DNA of 64,000 bases from Panicum virgatum (Eukaryota; Streptophyta; Magnoliopsida; Poales; Poaceae). Below the pieces are notes generated by a model that was not told where the DNA came from, made no database searches, and saw nothing but the letters and a program-made list of their open reading frames with translations. The position numbers and the translations under genes are program-made. Of this stretch, positions 35,525-45,301 are shown piece after piece; position 1 is the first letter of the stretch, and every line of letters starts with the position of its first letter. Location: the NCBI RefSeq assembly GCF_016808335.1, contig NC_053149.1, forward strand, positions 27,215,339 through 27,279,338, in the 5' to 3' direction.

Positions 35525-36020
35525 GCGGACAGTCCGCACCAGAGGGGCGGATAGTCCGCGACCGTTCCAGAGAGCTTGCAGAGTCTCTGGTGGGCTCGCG
35601 GACGGTCCGGCCCAGGTGGGCGGACGGTCCGCCACTGTTTTTCAAATGTGTACCAGAAAGGGTGTCTGTCTGGTGTGAGCTTCAAAGTTGAACGGCGGAC
35701 AGTCCGCCAATGGGGCGCGGACGGTCCGCCGGCTAATCTCAGGTTTGTCCCAGAGAGGATGTTTCTCTGGTTTGAGTTCAAAAGTTAAACTGCGGACGGT
35801 CCGCTCCTGAGGCGCGGACGGTCCGCAGGCTAATCTCAAAATTGTTCCAGAGACGATGTTAGTCTCTGGTGGGTTGGAACTCTTAACTGCGGACGGTCCG
35901 CCACTGGGGCGCGGACGGTCCGCCAGGGCTTAACGGCTAGTTCTGACATGCATTTATTGCACTCTGACACACTGGTTTATAACGGCGGACAGTCCGGTTT
36001 TTGAAACGCGGACGGTCTGC
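35525..36020. promoter_or_regulatory. array of six palindrome pairs, 5' LTR
   Basis: Twelve 13-bp dyads of the form GCGGAC[A/G]GTCCGC, a few with one or two changed bases. Starts: 35525/35547, 35598/35620, 35695/35717, 35792/35814, 35889/35911, 35985/36008. Spacing within a pair is 22 bp (23 in the last). Spacing between pairs is 73, 97, 97, 97, 96 bp. The array stops 46 bp before the TATA box, which fits a multi-site enhancer bound by a dimeric factor. The binding role is inference; palindromes in Sirevirus LTRs are a known feature. Confidence 0.85.
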
Positions 36021-36065
36021 GACTTCGCAGAAAAGAGTGTAACGGCTAGTTTTTTGAGGGGTGTC

Positions 36066-36073
36066 TATATATA
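36066..36073 (+). promoter_or_regulatory. TATA box of the Sirevirus 5' LTR
   Basis: TATATATA in the context GGTGTCTATATATACCC, directly downstream of the palindrome array and upstream of a leader rich in CT repeats. The 3' LTR has the same at 46237-46244. Confidence 0.75.
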
Positions 36074-36780
36074 CCCAATGCCCGGCCATTGGGAGCTTCT
36101 CTTGGCCATTTGGATAGCATTCTTGACACATTAGAGCTAAGGCATCCCTCTCTCACACACACTTGCTTAGAGATTGCTTTTTGAGAGTGTGAGAGCTTCC
36201 TAGTGCATTGCATCAAGAGTTTGAGCTTTGTGGCATTAGGGAAACTTCAAGCAAGCGTCATCAACTTGTTACTCTTGGGAGTTGCCGCTCCCTAGACGGC
36301 TTGGAGAAGTGGATTTCGTGGAGCGCCTCCAAGGAGATTGTTGAGGAGCCCCGATTTCGGTTGTGAGAGGTTTTGTGCTCACCTCACCGGAGTGGTGAAG
36401 AGCAACTCTAGTGGAATCGAGGTGTGGAGCGGTTCCTTGTTTCAAGCCGGCTCAAGATCAAGAGGTTCTTGATAGAGGAGCGGTTGATTCTTGGAATCCA
36501 CCTCAACGTGGATTAGGGGTGACCGGCAAGTCATCGACACCACAGGATATATTCTTGTGTCAAGCTTGGTTACTTCTCTTGCTCACTTTTATTCTTGTCT
36601 TTACTTTGAGCAATTTACTTTACTAGAGCTTGATTTGTGTATTGTCACCCTAGGTTGCAAACCCATCTAGAGATAGTAATAGCATAACATAGGGCTTTCC
36701 TTTGTTACTAATTAAATTTCTCTAGTGTTATTGGTTTTAGATTTTAAACCGCCTATTCACGGTGTTCTTGATCCTACAAG

Positions 36781-36792
36781 TGGTATCAAAGT
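36781..36792 (+). promoter_or_regulatory. primer-binding site of the Sirevirus
   Basis: TGGTATCAAAGT, complementary to the initiator tRNA-Met end except near its 3' part (usual TGGTATCAGAGC), two bases after the LTR. Confidence 0.85.
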
Positions 36793-36837
36793 TAAGTACT
36801 CCATTAATTGCGGATTTAACCATCTTGGAGTGGAACA

Positions 36838-38730
36838 ATGACTAGTGATCATGGGATTCATGTTGGGAAGCCACCGTTCTTTGATGGGAATAATTATGAT
36901 TATTAGAAGACTAGGATGACGGCTCATCTCAAAGTCATGAGTAGAAAGCTATGGAGAGTAGTAAGTGATGGATATGTCATTTTAGACCCAAAGAGTTTGA
37001 CACCCCTAGATGAGGAAAATGAGACACTAAATGATCAAGGGGTTAATGTGCTCTTTAGTGCTCTTGATGTGAATGAATTTAATAGAGTCAGGAGCCTCAC
37101 AAATGCAAATGACATATGGAAGAAGCTCATGGAAATTCATGAGGGCACATCAACTGTGAAGGAGGCCAAGTTGTATTTGCTCGAAGGGAATTTTAGTGAA
37201 TTCACCATGAAGAAGGATGAGAGTATAGCCGAGATGTTCAACCGGCTAAATGACATTGTGAATGACCTCAAGGGACTTGGATTTGAGGTACCGGATGGGG
37301 ATTTCAACCACAAATTTCTTAGATGTCTTCCGGAAGGATATGACACAATTGTGACCTTACTTGTGAGGTCAAATGTGAAGACCGCAACTCCCACACAAAT
37401 ATTGGGAGAAATTCTCACCCATGACATGTTCAAGAAGTCTCAAGATGAAGCTCATGGTGGAGAAATTGATATGAAAAAGAAAAGTGTGGCATTCAAAGCT
37501 CAAGATAGCAAAAATGAAGAAGAAAGTGGGTGCCAAGAAGAAGAATCGGATGAGGAGATGGCTCTCTTTGTCAAGAGATTCAATAGAATGATGAGCAAGA
37601 AGAACTTTGGCAAGAGAGGTCAATCATCAAGAAAAAATCCTTTTGTGCACAAGACTTGCTTCAATTGTGGTGAAGTAGGTCATATCATTGTAAATTGTCC
37701 AAACAAGAAAAAAGACAAGAAAAATGATGAAAAGAAGAAGAAGAAGTTCATCAAGAAGAAAAAGAATGGCCAAGCATATTTTGTTGAATGGGATTCCGAT
37801 GCAAGCTCCGATGATGATGATGATGATGACAAGCCATCCAAGGGAGTTGCTGGGATCGCCATCAAGGAGGCTCCATCACTCTTCTCTACACCACATTGTC
37901 TTATGACAAAGGGTGGTGCAAAGGTACAACAAGATGGTGAACTTGATGAACTTTCATATGATGATCTTGTTGAAATGCTTAATGATGCCGATGAATTCAT
38001 GACAAAGGAAAAGGCTAAGTTGAGGGACTTGAAGTTGAAGTTTACTTCTCTTCAAGATTCTTATGAGGAGCTAAAGACTTCTCATGAGAATCTCAAAGAA
38101 ACTCATGAGAAGCTTGAGGAAGCTCACAATACCTTGCTTAGTCATGAAAGAAAAGCAACATTGAGCATTGGTGTTAGTTGTGATTTAATTGATGATAAAT
38201 CTTGTGGCTCTAGCTCTACTAGTTCTTTGTGCACCAAAATAGATAACTCATATTGCAATATATCTCTCATTATGGAAAATAATTTGTTAAAGAAAGAGGT
38301 TACTTGCTTGACTAATGATTTGAGAAAATGCTATGATAGTAGAGCAAAATTTAATCATTGTTGGGCAAGCCAAAAGTTCACCTTGAACAAGCAAGGGTTT
38401 GGATATATTCCTAAGAAAGGGAAGAAGGTTTTTGTGCAAACCAAAACTACCTTTGTGAAGAGTAGTGGCAAGCCATATTGTGAAAAATGCAAGAAGGTTG
38501 GCCATGTTGAGAAGAATTGCACCAACAAGAAAGTCATATCCTTTGATTCAAGTTACATGCTTATGAAAAATTCAAATGGCAATGTTTGTGCAAAATTTAT
38601 TGGGATACCTATAAATGGTGCTAAAAAGAATGCCATTTGGGTGCCAAAAGTCTTGGTCACTAATGTGGTCACTAACGTTCAAGGACCCAAGAAAGTTTGG
38701 GTACCTAAAAGAGTTACTTCCTCTTTGTAG
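36838..38730 (+). pseudogene. Sirevirus gag with two zinc knuckles, one premature stop
   Basis: The frame starts at ATG 36838 (MTSDHGIHVGKPPFFDGNN) and meets a TAG at 36904-36906 where Copia gag normally has Trp. It then stays open to TAG 38728-38730. Residues after the stop form the Copia gag core (ANDIWKKLMEIHEG, MFNRLNDIVNDLKGLG, FLRCLPEGYD). A first CX2CX4HX4C knuckle lies at 37657-37698 (CFNCGEVGHIIVNC), followed by Lys-rich and Asp-rich blocks, a coiled coil (repeated HEnLKETHEKLEEAH) and a second knuckle at 38479-38520 (CEKCKKVGHVEKNC). The long C-terminal extension with coiled coil and second knuckle is a Sirevirus trait. The terminal TAG is in frame with pol. Confidence 0.92.
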
Positions 38731-41700
38731 GTGAATTACAAGTCCGGAGGAAGACATTGGGTGCTTGATAGTGGATGCACTCAACATATGACCGGAGATC
38801 AAATGATGTTTTCCTCTCTAGATGAGAATGTGGGTGGCTATAGTGACATCATCTTTGGTGACAATAGCCGGGGCAAAGTCAAAGGAGTTGGTACAATTCC
38901 TATCTCAAGCAATCATTCTCTTTCAAATGTATTGTTGGTTGATTCTCTCAAGTTTAATCTCTTAGCGGTCACTCAACTTTGTGATTTTGGATATAAGTGT
39001 AGTTTCACTAAAGATGATGTTGTAGTGACTAGCTTGGATGGAAAAGATCACATCTTTATGGGATTTAGACATGAGGATGTATATCTTGTGGATTTTACTA
39101 CTAAAGAGGCAAACTTGTCCACTTGCTTGTTCACTCAATCATCTTTGGGTTGGTTATGGCATAGAAGGCTTGGTCATGTTGGCATGAAGCAACTCAACTG
39201 ACTTTTGAAGCATGATTTAGTAGTTGGCTTGAAGAATGTGAAGTTTGATAAAGATAAGCTTTGTAGTGCATGTCAAGCCGGAAAGCAAGTTGCAAATGCT
39301 CATCCCACTAAGAGTGTCATGTCAACCGAGAGACCATTAGAATTATTGCATATGGATTTATTTGGTCCTACAACATATAGAAGTATTGGTGGAAATTGCT
39401 ATTGTCTTGTGGTAGTAGATGATTACTCAAGATATACATGGGTTTTCTTTCTTCATGACAAGGCCGATACATATGACACTTTCAAGAAATTCTTTACAAG
39501 GGCCGAAAATGAATTTGAGCTCAAGGTGAAGAAAGTGAGGAGTGACAATGGAAGTGAGTTTAGAAACACAAGAGTTGAGGAATGGTGTGATGTGAAAGGA
39601 ATGAAGCATGAATTCTCAACCAAGTACACTCCGGAACAAAATGGTCTTGTTGAGAGGAAAAATAGAACCTTGATTGATATGGCAAGATCAATGCTCTCCG
39701 AGTACAATGTTTCGGATAGTTTTTGGGCCGAAACAATCAACACGGCTTGTCATGCCTCAAATAGATTGTATTGCCATAGATTTCATAACAAGACCCCATA
39801 TGAGTTGCTCATTGGAAGGAAGCCAAATATATCATATTTTAGAGTGTTTGGTTGCAAATGCTATATTCTCAAGAAGGGAACTCGGTTATCAAAGTTTCAA
39901 AGCAAATGTGATGAGGGTTTTCTTCTTGGATATTCATCTAATAGCAAGGCTTATCGAGTCTACAACAAAACTCATGGCATTGTTGAAGAAACATATGATG
40001 TTGAGTTTGATGAAACCAATGGTTCTCATAATGAACAAGAAAATCTTGATGATGTGAGAAGTGATGGTTTGAGAAATGCAATGAAAAATATGTCAATTGG
40101 TGATGTTAGACCAAGAGATGAAGATGAAGATGAAGATGGTCCTTCTATCTCTATTAGAGTTAATCCTTCAACTTCTATCTCAAATGATCAAGCACAACAA
40201 ATTGTACAAGATTCAAGTAATGATGATTCTCAAGTACAAGATCAAGTTGGTTCATCTAGTGCACCTTCTTCATCAACTCAAGAACCCATTGTTCCTCAAA
40301 GAATTCATCATGTTCTTGCAAAGGATCATCCGGTGGATCAAATCATGGGTGATATTAGTAAGGGTGTCCAAACTCGATCTCGCATTGCTTCATTTTGTGA
40401 ACATTATTCTTTTGTATCTTTTGTTGAACCTAACCGTGTAGATGAAGCATTGAGAGATCCGGATTGGGTGAATGCTATGCATGAAGAATTAAATAATTTC
40501 ACCCGAAATCAAGTTTGGGATTTAGTTGAGAGGCCCAAGAATTATAATGTTATTGGCACTAAATGGGTTTTTAGAAACAAGCAAAATGTAGATGGAATGG
40601 TTGTGAGAAACAAGGCAAGATTGGTAGCTCAAGGCTTCACTCAAGTCGAAGGTTTGGATTTCGGTGAAACTTTTGCTCCCGTTGCTAGATTAGAAGCTAT
40701 TAGAATTTTATTAGCTTATGCTTGCTCTCACAACATAAAACTTTTTCAAATGGATGTGAAAAGTGCTTTTTTGAATGGCAAGATTAGTGAACTTGTTTTT
40801 GTTGAGCAACCTCCCGGTTTTGAAGATTCCAAGAAGCCAAATCGTGTATACAAGCTCTCTAAAGCTCTTTATGGTCTTAAGCAAGCTCCACGAGCTTGGT
40901 ATGAAAGATTGAGGGATTTTCTTATCTCTAAGGGCTTCAAAATTGGTAAGGTTGATACTACTTTGTTCACTAAAGATATTGGTAAAGATTTGTTTGTTTG
41001 TCAAATTTATGTCGATGACATTATCTTTGGTTCAACTAACCCAAGTTTTTGTGAGGAATTTGGTGAAATGATGTCTAGGGAATTTGAGATGTCCATGATT
41101 GGTGAATTGAGTTTCTTTCTTGGACTTCAAATCAAGTAACTCAATGAAGGCACCTTTGTGTGTCAATCAAAATATGTGAAGGATATCTTGAAGAAATTTG
41201 GTATGGAAGATGCAAAACCAATCAAGACTCCTATGGCCACAAATGGGCATCTCGACCTAGATGAGGGAGGTAACCCGGTTGACCAAAAGCTTTACCGTTC
41301 TATGATTGGTAGTTTGCTTTATTTGACCGCATCTAGGCCCGACATCATGTTTAGTGTTTGCATGTGTGCACGATTTCAAGCCGCACCTAGAGAATGTCAT
41401 TTGACCGCCGTCAAAAGGATCTTGAGATACTTGAAATATTCTCCTAATATTGGTTTGTGGTATCCCAAGGGTGCTCATTTTGATTTGGTTGGATTCTCGG
41501 ATTCGGATTATGCGGGGTGCATGGTTGATAGGAAAAGCACCTCCGGTGGTTGTCAATTTCTTGGAAGATCTCTTGTATCATGGTCATCAAAGAAGCAAAA
41601 TTCCGTGGCTCTTTCAACCGCCGAAGCGGAATATATCTCGGCCGGAAGTTGTTGTGCACAACTGTTATGGATGAAGCAAACTCTTCTAGATTATGGTGTG

Positions 41701-41961
41701 AAATTTGATGAAATTCTCTTGTTGTGTGATAATGAAAGTGCCGTGAAGATTGCCTCTAATCCGGTTCAACATTCAAGAACCAAGCATATTGATATCCGCC
41801 ATCATTTTCTTAGAGATCATGTGAACAAGGGTGATATCATGATTGATGGTATTGGCACGGATGATCAATTAGCCGATATATTTACCAAGCCTTTGGATGA
41901 ATCTCGGTTTTGCAAGTTGAGAAATGAGTTAAATATCATTGACTTCTCAAATGTGGCTTGA
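38731..41961 (+). pseudogene. Sirevirus pol (protease, integrase, RT, RNase H) with two in-frame stops
   Basis: In frame with gag after the TAG at 38728. Protease DSG at 38767-38775 (WVLDSGCTQHMTGD), GAG-pre-integrase HRRLGHVGMKQLN, then TGA 39199-39201. It resumes with integrase CSACQAGK, core VVVDDYSRYTW, RSDNGSEF and EQNGLVERKNR. A Ser/Gln-rich linker is followed by RT with YVDD at 41008-41019, then TAA 41137-41139. RNase H follows with FSDSDYAG, STAEAEYIS and LLCDNESA, then HIDIRHHFLRD and ADIFTKPL. The stop at 41959-41961 is the natural end. All catalytic motifs are present; only the stops break it. Confidence 0.94.
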
Positions 41962-42225
41962 AAACTAGCACATGTGGTATATGGTTCTTTCATGCTCTCC
42001 TTGTTTCATTTTTCTGAATTTTTGATGTATTTTTGAGCCATTTATGAGTTTTCATGATTCTACTCGATTTATTTTTGAATTCTTGTTGAAACTTACTCAT
42101 ATGAGTCTTTTGAAGGTTTTTATGCAATATTTGAGATTTTTGGATTTTTATATGAGCAATGATCCCAAATCGGAGTTGGAATTGAGAAAATTGGCACAAT
42201 TCTGGACAGTCTGAAATTTGGTACT

Positions 42226-42992
42226 GCGGACAGTCCGCAGGTATGGGGCGGATAGTCCGCCGTTCATGAGGATTGTCCACCAGAGTCTCTGCAGAGAAGT
42301 TGTCAACCGCAGAAATTCATTGCGGACAGTCCGCCAAAGTACCGCGGACAGTCCGCCTGTGATGGGCAGATTTTACCAGAGGCAGTTTCAGTCAGTTGGC
42401 AGTGTAAAAATTAAAAGGCAGACGGTCCGCCAGATTGTCGCGGACAGTCCATGAATGGACAGAAAGGTGGGGTCGGTCAGACTTGATTTATAAGGGGTGT
42501 CCCTCTCACTCTCCCCCACCAAACCGCACATATCCTCCAAAAGGCTCTCTCTCTTTCTCTCTCAAGCACGTGGGGGAGACAACAAGGTCAAGCCCTTTTG
42601 GAGTGGTTCCCGGACGGTCCGAGCACATCCCCGGACTCTTCTCAAGATTGTGCATCATGTCCTCTCGGTATTTCGATGAATCCCTAACTCTTGTTCTTGG
42701 ATTTCTTTATTGGAAAGAGTTAGGGTTAGATGCTCCGATCTATTTTTGGACCATGGATTCTTGAAAATACTTGGGGGATCTTATTCCTAGTGATGAGGAG
42801 ATGCTATAGTTTAATTTTGGTTGGTGGATTTGAATCGAAACTCAAAATGTGGGTGAATCAAAGATGAGGGCGATTTTGTGTTCCTGCGCAGAACAGATGG
42901 GTCGCGGACAGTCCGCCTGCTGGACGCGGACGGTCCGCCGTGGTAGTTCATGAACCGCGGACGGTCCGCGTTCAAAAGTGCGGACGGTCTGC
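42226..42992. promoter_or_regulatory. internal palindrome-pair arrays upstream of the envelope-position ORF
   Basis: Paired dyads start at 42226/42248, 42322/42344, 42418/42440 (within-pair 22 bp, between pairs 96 bp) and at 42904/42926 and 42957/42980 (22 and 23 bp). A single degenerate copy lies at ~42609. Several have one to three changed bases. A TATA-like TTTATAAG at 42487-42494 follows the third pair by 35 bp, with AAGGGGTGTC after it, matching GAGGGGTGTC beside the LTR TATA box. The layout copies the LTR promoter in the middle of the element. Confidence 0.7.
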
Positions 42993-43092
42993 TAGTATCA
43001 GATTTTTCAGATCAGTGCTGAATTGAGTTATATCATTAAGGATTGATTCTATGACTTTAGTAATTGTTTTTATGGTTAAATCTTGATCTCAG
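42657..43092 (+). other. candidate first exon (42657-42667) and intron (42668-43092) of the envelope-position gene
   Basis: ATG at 42657 is followed 11 nt later by GTATTT. 425 bp on, CTTGATCTCAG precedes a reading frame that joins the phase left by the 11-nt exon and runs into the ORF starting at 43142. GT/AG ends, matched phase and the basic codons just after the acceptor support it. The donor is not strong. Not proven. Confidence 0.4.
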
Positions 43093-43141
43093 GCCACCTC
43101 GGAAGATCATCAAGGCCACTGCTTCAAAAATTAAGAAGGCA

Positions 43142-44524
43142 ATGACTTCCAAGAGACAAAGAGACAGTGATGACTCGGATGATGTGGATTATGCTCCAAA
43201 TGTCAGTGAGATGGCTGCTGCATCTTCAGTGGGAGATGTTGGTGATGAGTCTTCAGAGGAAGATACTGAGGGGGTTGACAATGATGTTACAGATTTGATG
43301 GGGCTGGATCTACCTAGTCGACAGTGGACTGCAGAAAGCTATACAAATGCAAGAGCAGTGGATCAGTTCAGCTTGCCTCGTGACACCAACATTCTCTTCT
43401 TCAAAACCGAGGTACAAAATGATGTTTACTTTGGTCATCTAATTAAGAAAAATGTATTCAAACATCAGACCATTGACATAGGCTACATGAGACAACAACA
43501 AGTCATGACTGATCTAGTAGATAGATTTCAGCAAATGGGGTTAGCTAATTTTCTGCAGCATATGTGTGATTGGAATGAAACTGTGATATGCCAGTTCTAT
43601 GCCACTCTAGAGATCAACATGGTTGAGGAAACTTTTAGGTGGACAACTGGGAAAAGAACCTATGGTGCTACATTTGCACAGTTTGCTGAGGCAAATGAAT
43701 TGGATTATAATTTCATCACTAGTGAGCAACGTATGAATATTGTGTTAGAAAACCCTCTAGATGAGAATGACTATCCCATGTTCTATGAGCCTGCACATCT
43801 TGGAATTGCTAGAACTTTTGGGGGCACTCAGGGTCTGAGGCATCATCCTGCAGTGATCAATAAGATTGCTAGAGTCACATTCATGCCTAAGAGTGGCAAC
43901 AAGGACAAGATTAGAGGACACTATTGGAATGTGATATCTCATGTCATGAATGGAAATAGAATCAATGTCATTGCTCTTATCATGGATCAGCTTGCAGATT
44001 TGAGGCTAAACATGGAAATGAATTTATATTTTGCTCCATATATTATGTCCATCATTAAGGTTAAGACTAGTTTCAGATGGATATGTGAAAGCAAGCACAC
44101 ACCTTTCAGGCCATTCAAGAATGACAATGCTTTTCTCTTGAGGCCTTTGACTCCCTTCCCTAGAGATGATATGGATGCTGAAGCACAGGGGCAAGATGAT
44201 AGTGATGATGATGCTCACATGGGAGCAGCTGCAGCTCAGCATGCCATGCCACCACTGCACCCTCCAGCACAGCAGCAGTGGGCTCCTCCAGCTGGTTATT
44301 TTGACCCATACTTTGCATCCATGCAGGAGAGCATTTCCTCTCAGATTGCGGGGTTGGCTAATCAGATGCAGAATCAGATGAACCTCAACTTTCAGAACAT
44401 GCAGCAGCAGATGCTTCAGCCCATGATGGCTCAGATGCAGGGGTTTCAGGAGAGTTTACACTCAGATATAGCAGCACTTGACTCATGTTTTGAGGATTTG
44501 CCCTCTTCTGAGCAATTTGAGTAG
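43142..44524 (+). CDS. Sirevirus envelope-position ORF (plant transposon-associated protein), C-terminus cut by a stop
   Basis: 460 residues from ATG 43142. The frame is open upstream to 43064 without an ATG. The N-terminus is basic then acidic (SKRQRDSDDSDDVDYAP). A central domain (~80-345; MCDWNETVICQFYATLE, WTTGKRTYGATFAQFAEANE, GHYWNVISHVMNGNRINVIA) resembles the putative plant transposon protein domain found in 3' ORFs of plant retroelements. An acidic linker and a Gln/Met/Pro-rich tail with heptad-like QMQNQM repeats follow. No signal peptide or clear membrane segment is visible, so an envelope role is by position only. A TAG at 44522-44524 ends it; the same frame continues 42 codons to a second TAG and then to TGA at 44689-44691. 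Confidence 0.75.
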   Translation: MTSKRQRDSDDSDDVDYAPNVSEMAAASSVGDVGDESSEEDTEGVDNDVTDLMGLDLPSRQWTAESYTNARAVDQFSLPRDTNILFFKTEVQNDVYFGHLIKKNVFKHQTIDIGYMRQQQVMTDLVDRFQQMGLANFLQHMCDWNETVICQFYATLEINMVEETFRWTTGKRTYGATFAQFAEANELDYNFITSEQRMNIVLENPLDENDYPMFYEPAHLGIARTFGGTQGLRHHPAVINKIARVTFMPKSGNKDKIRGHYWNVISHVMNGNRINVIALIMDQLADLRLNMEMNLYFAPYIMSIIKVKTSFRWICESKHTPFRPFKNDNAFLLRPLTPFPRDDMDAEAQGQDDSDDDAHMGAAAAQHAMPPLHPPAQQQWAPPAGYFDPYFASMQESISSQIAGLANQMQNQMNLNFQNMQQQMLQPMMAQMQGFQESLHSDIAALDSCFEDLPSSEQFE

Positions 44525-44709
44525 CTTGAGCAGAGGCAGGAGCAGCTAGAGCAGAGATTTGATTCTTTCAGCACAGCCTTCACAGGGTTCTCAGACCACT
44601 TCTACTCGGTATTTCCGGCTCCAGTGCCGCCTCCAGAGTTCTACCCGCACTAGCCGTTCTACCCACTGCCACCTCCTCCACCAGCCGTTTGACTTTCTTG
44701 GCAATTGAT

Positions 44710-45300
44710 GCCAAAGGGGGAGAAGGAGCTTTGGAGTGCTTGGATCTAGGGGGAGCTCATGGACTTCTTATGGAGATCATTCGTTTTTGGCTTCCGTTTG
44801 CCACTCATGATTACTTGTGTTGAACTATTGCCACTCATGTTTATTTGTATCTTGCATGAACTCTATTTGAGACTTGTGTTTGGATTTGAACCTTGGTTTG
44901 TAATGTGTGATGAACTATGTTGATTGATGCTACTCTTATCTTTTTGTTCATCTTGTGGTTGAGAGGTTGTGCTAACCATGCTAAAATTTCATATCATATA
45001 TATCTTGTATCTTGTATGCCTCGATTTCCACTTGTAGGGAAAACTCCGTCAAAAGCTTCAAATATATATATGTGTACTTGGTATTCATGAAAATTTCTAT
45101 GCACATATCAAGGGGGAGTTCTCTCTACTCATCGAACTTGGTGAATTTATTCATACCATATTCTGAAATTTTCAAGAAAATGAGTAAGTTCTTCCAAAGT
45201 TTAATTCCAAGTCCACCTTATGCCTAGTGTATAAAGTTGACTTGAAAACTTTTATCACTCCAAAATTTAGTGTTGTCATCAATTACCAAAAAGGGGGAGA
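44710..45300 (+). promoter_or_regulatory. polypurine tract and upstream PPT-like copies of the Sirevirus
   Basis: The true tract AAAAAGGGGGAGA (45288-45300) abuts the 3' LTR. Similar AAAGGGGGAGAA (~44713), TAGGGGGAGC (~44748) and AAGGGGGAGT (~45110) lie upstream. Multiple PPT-like tracts before the 3' LTR are a described Sirevirus feature. Confidence 0.8.
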
Positions 45301-45301
45301 T

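Larger units (their letters stand above)
35131..36778 (+). repeat. 5' LTR of the Sirevirus
   Basis: 1,648 bp, TGAAAGCATC...ATCCTACA. Compared with the 3' LTR it lacks 12 bp (CCCCCTCTAGTC) about 20 bp from its right end. It contains the palindrome array (35525-36020) and TATA box (36066-36073). Confidence 0.96.

Noticed and set aside
35467..35839. Several overlapping frames with repeated RTVRxP..ADCPP peptides in the Sirevirus LTRs (also 45638-46010)
   Set aside because: They are translations of the palindrome array on either strand. The repeat period and the dyads explain them fully; no start context or conservation beyond the DNA motif.
35525..36020. Resemblance of the regularly spaced dyads to a CRISPR array
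   Set aside because: Dyads are 13 bp, paired at 22 bp within a ~97-bp unit, identical in both LTRs of a eukaryotic retroelement, with no unique spacers or cas genes.
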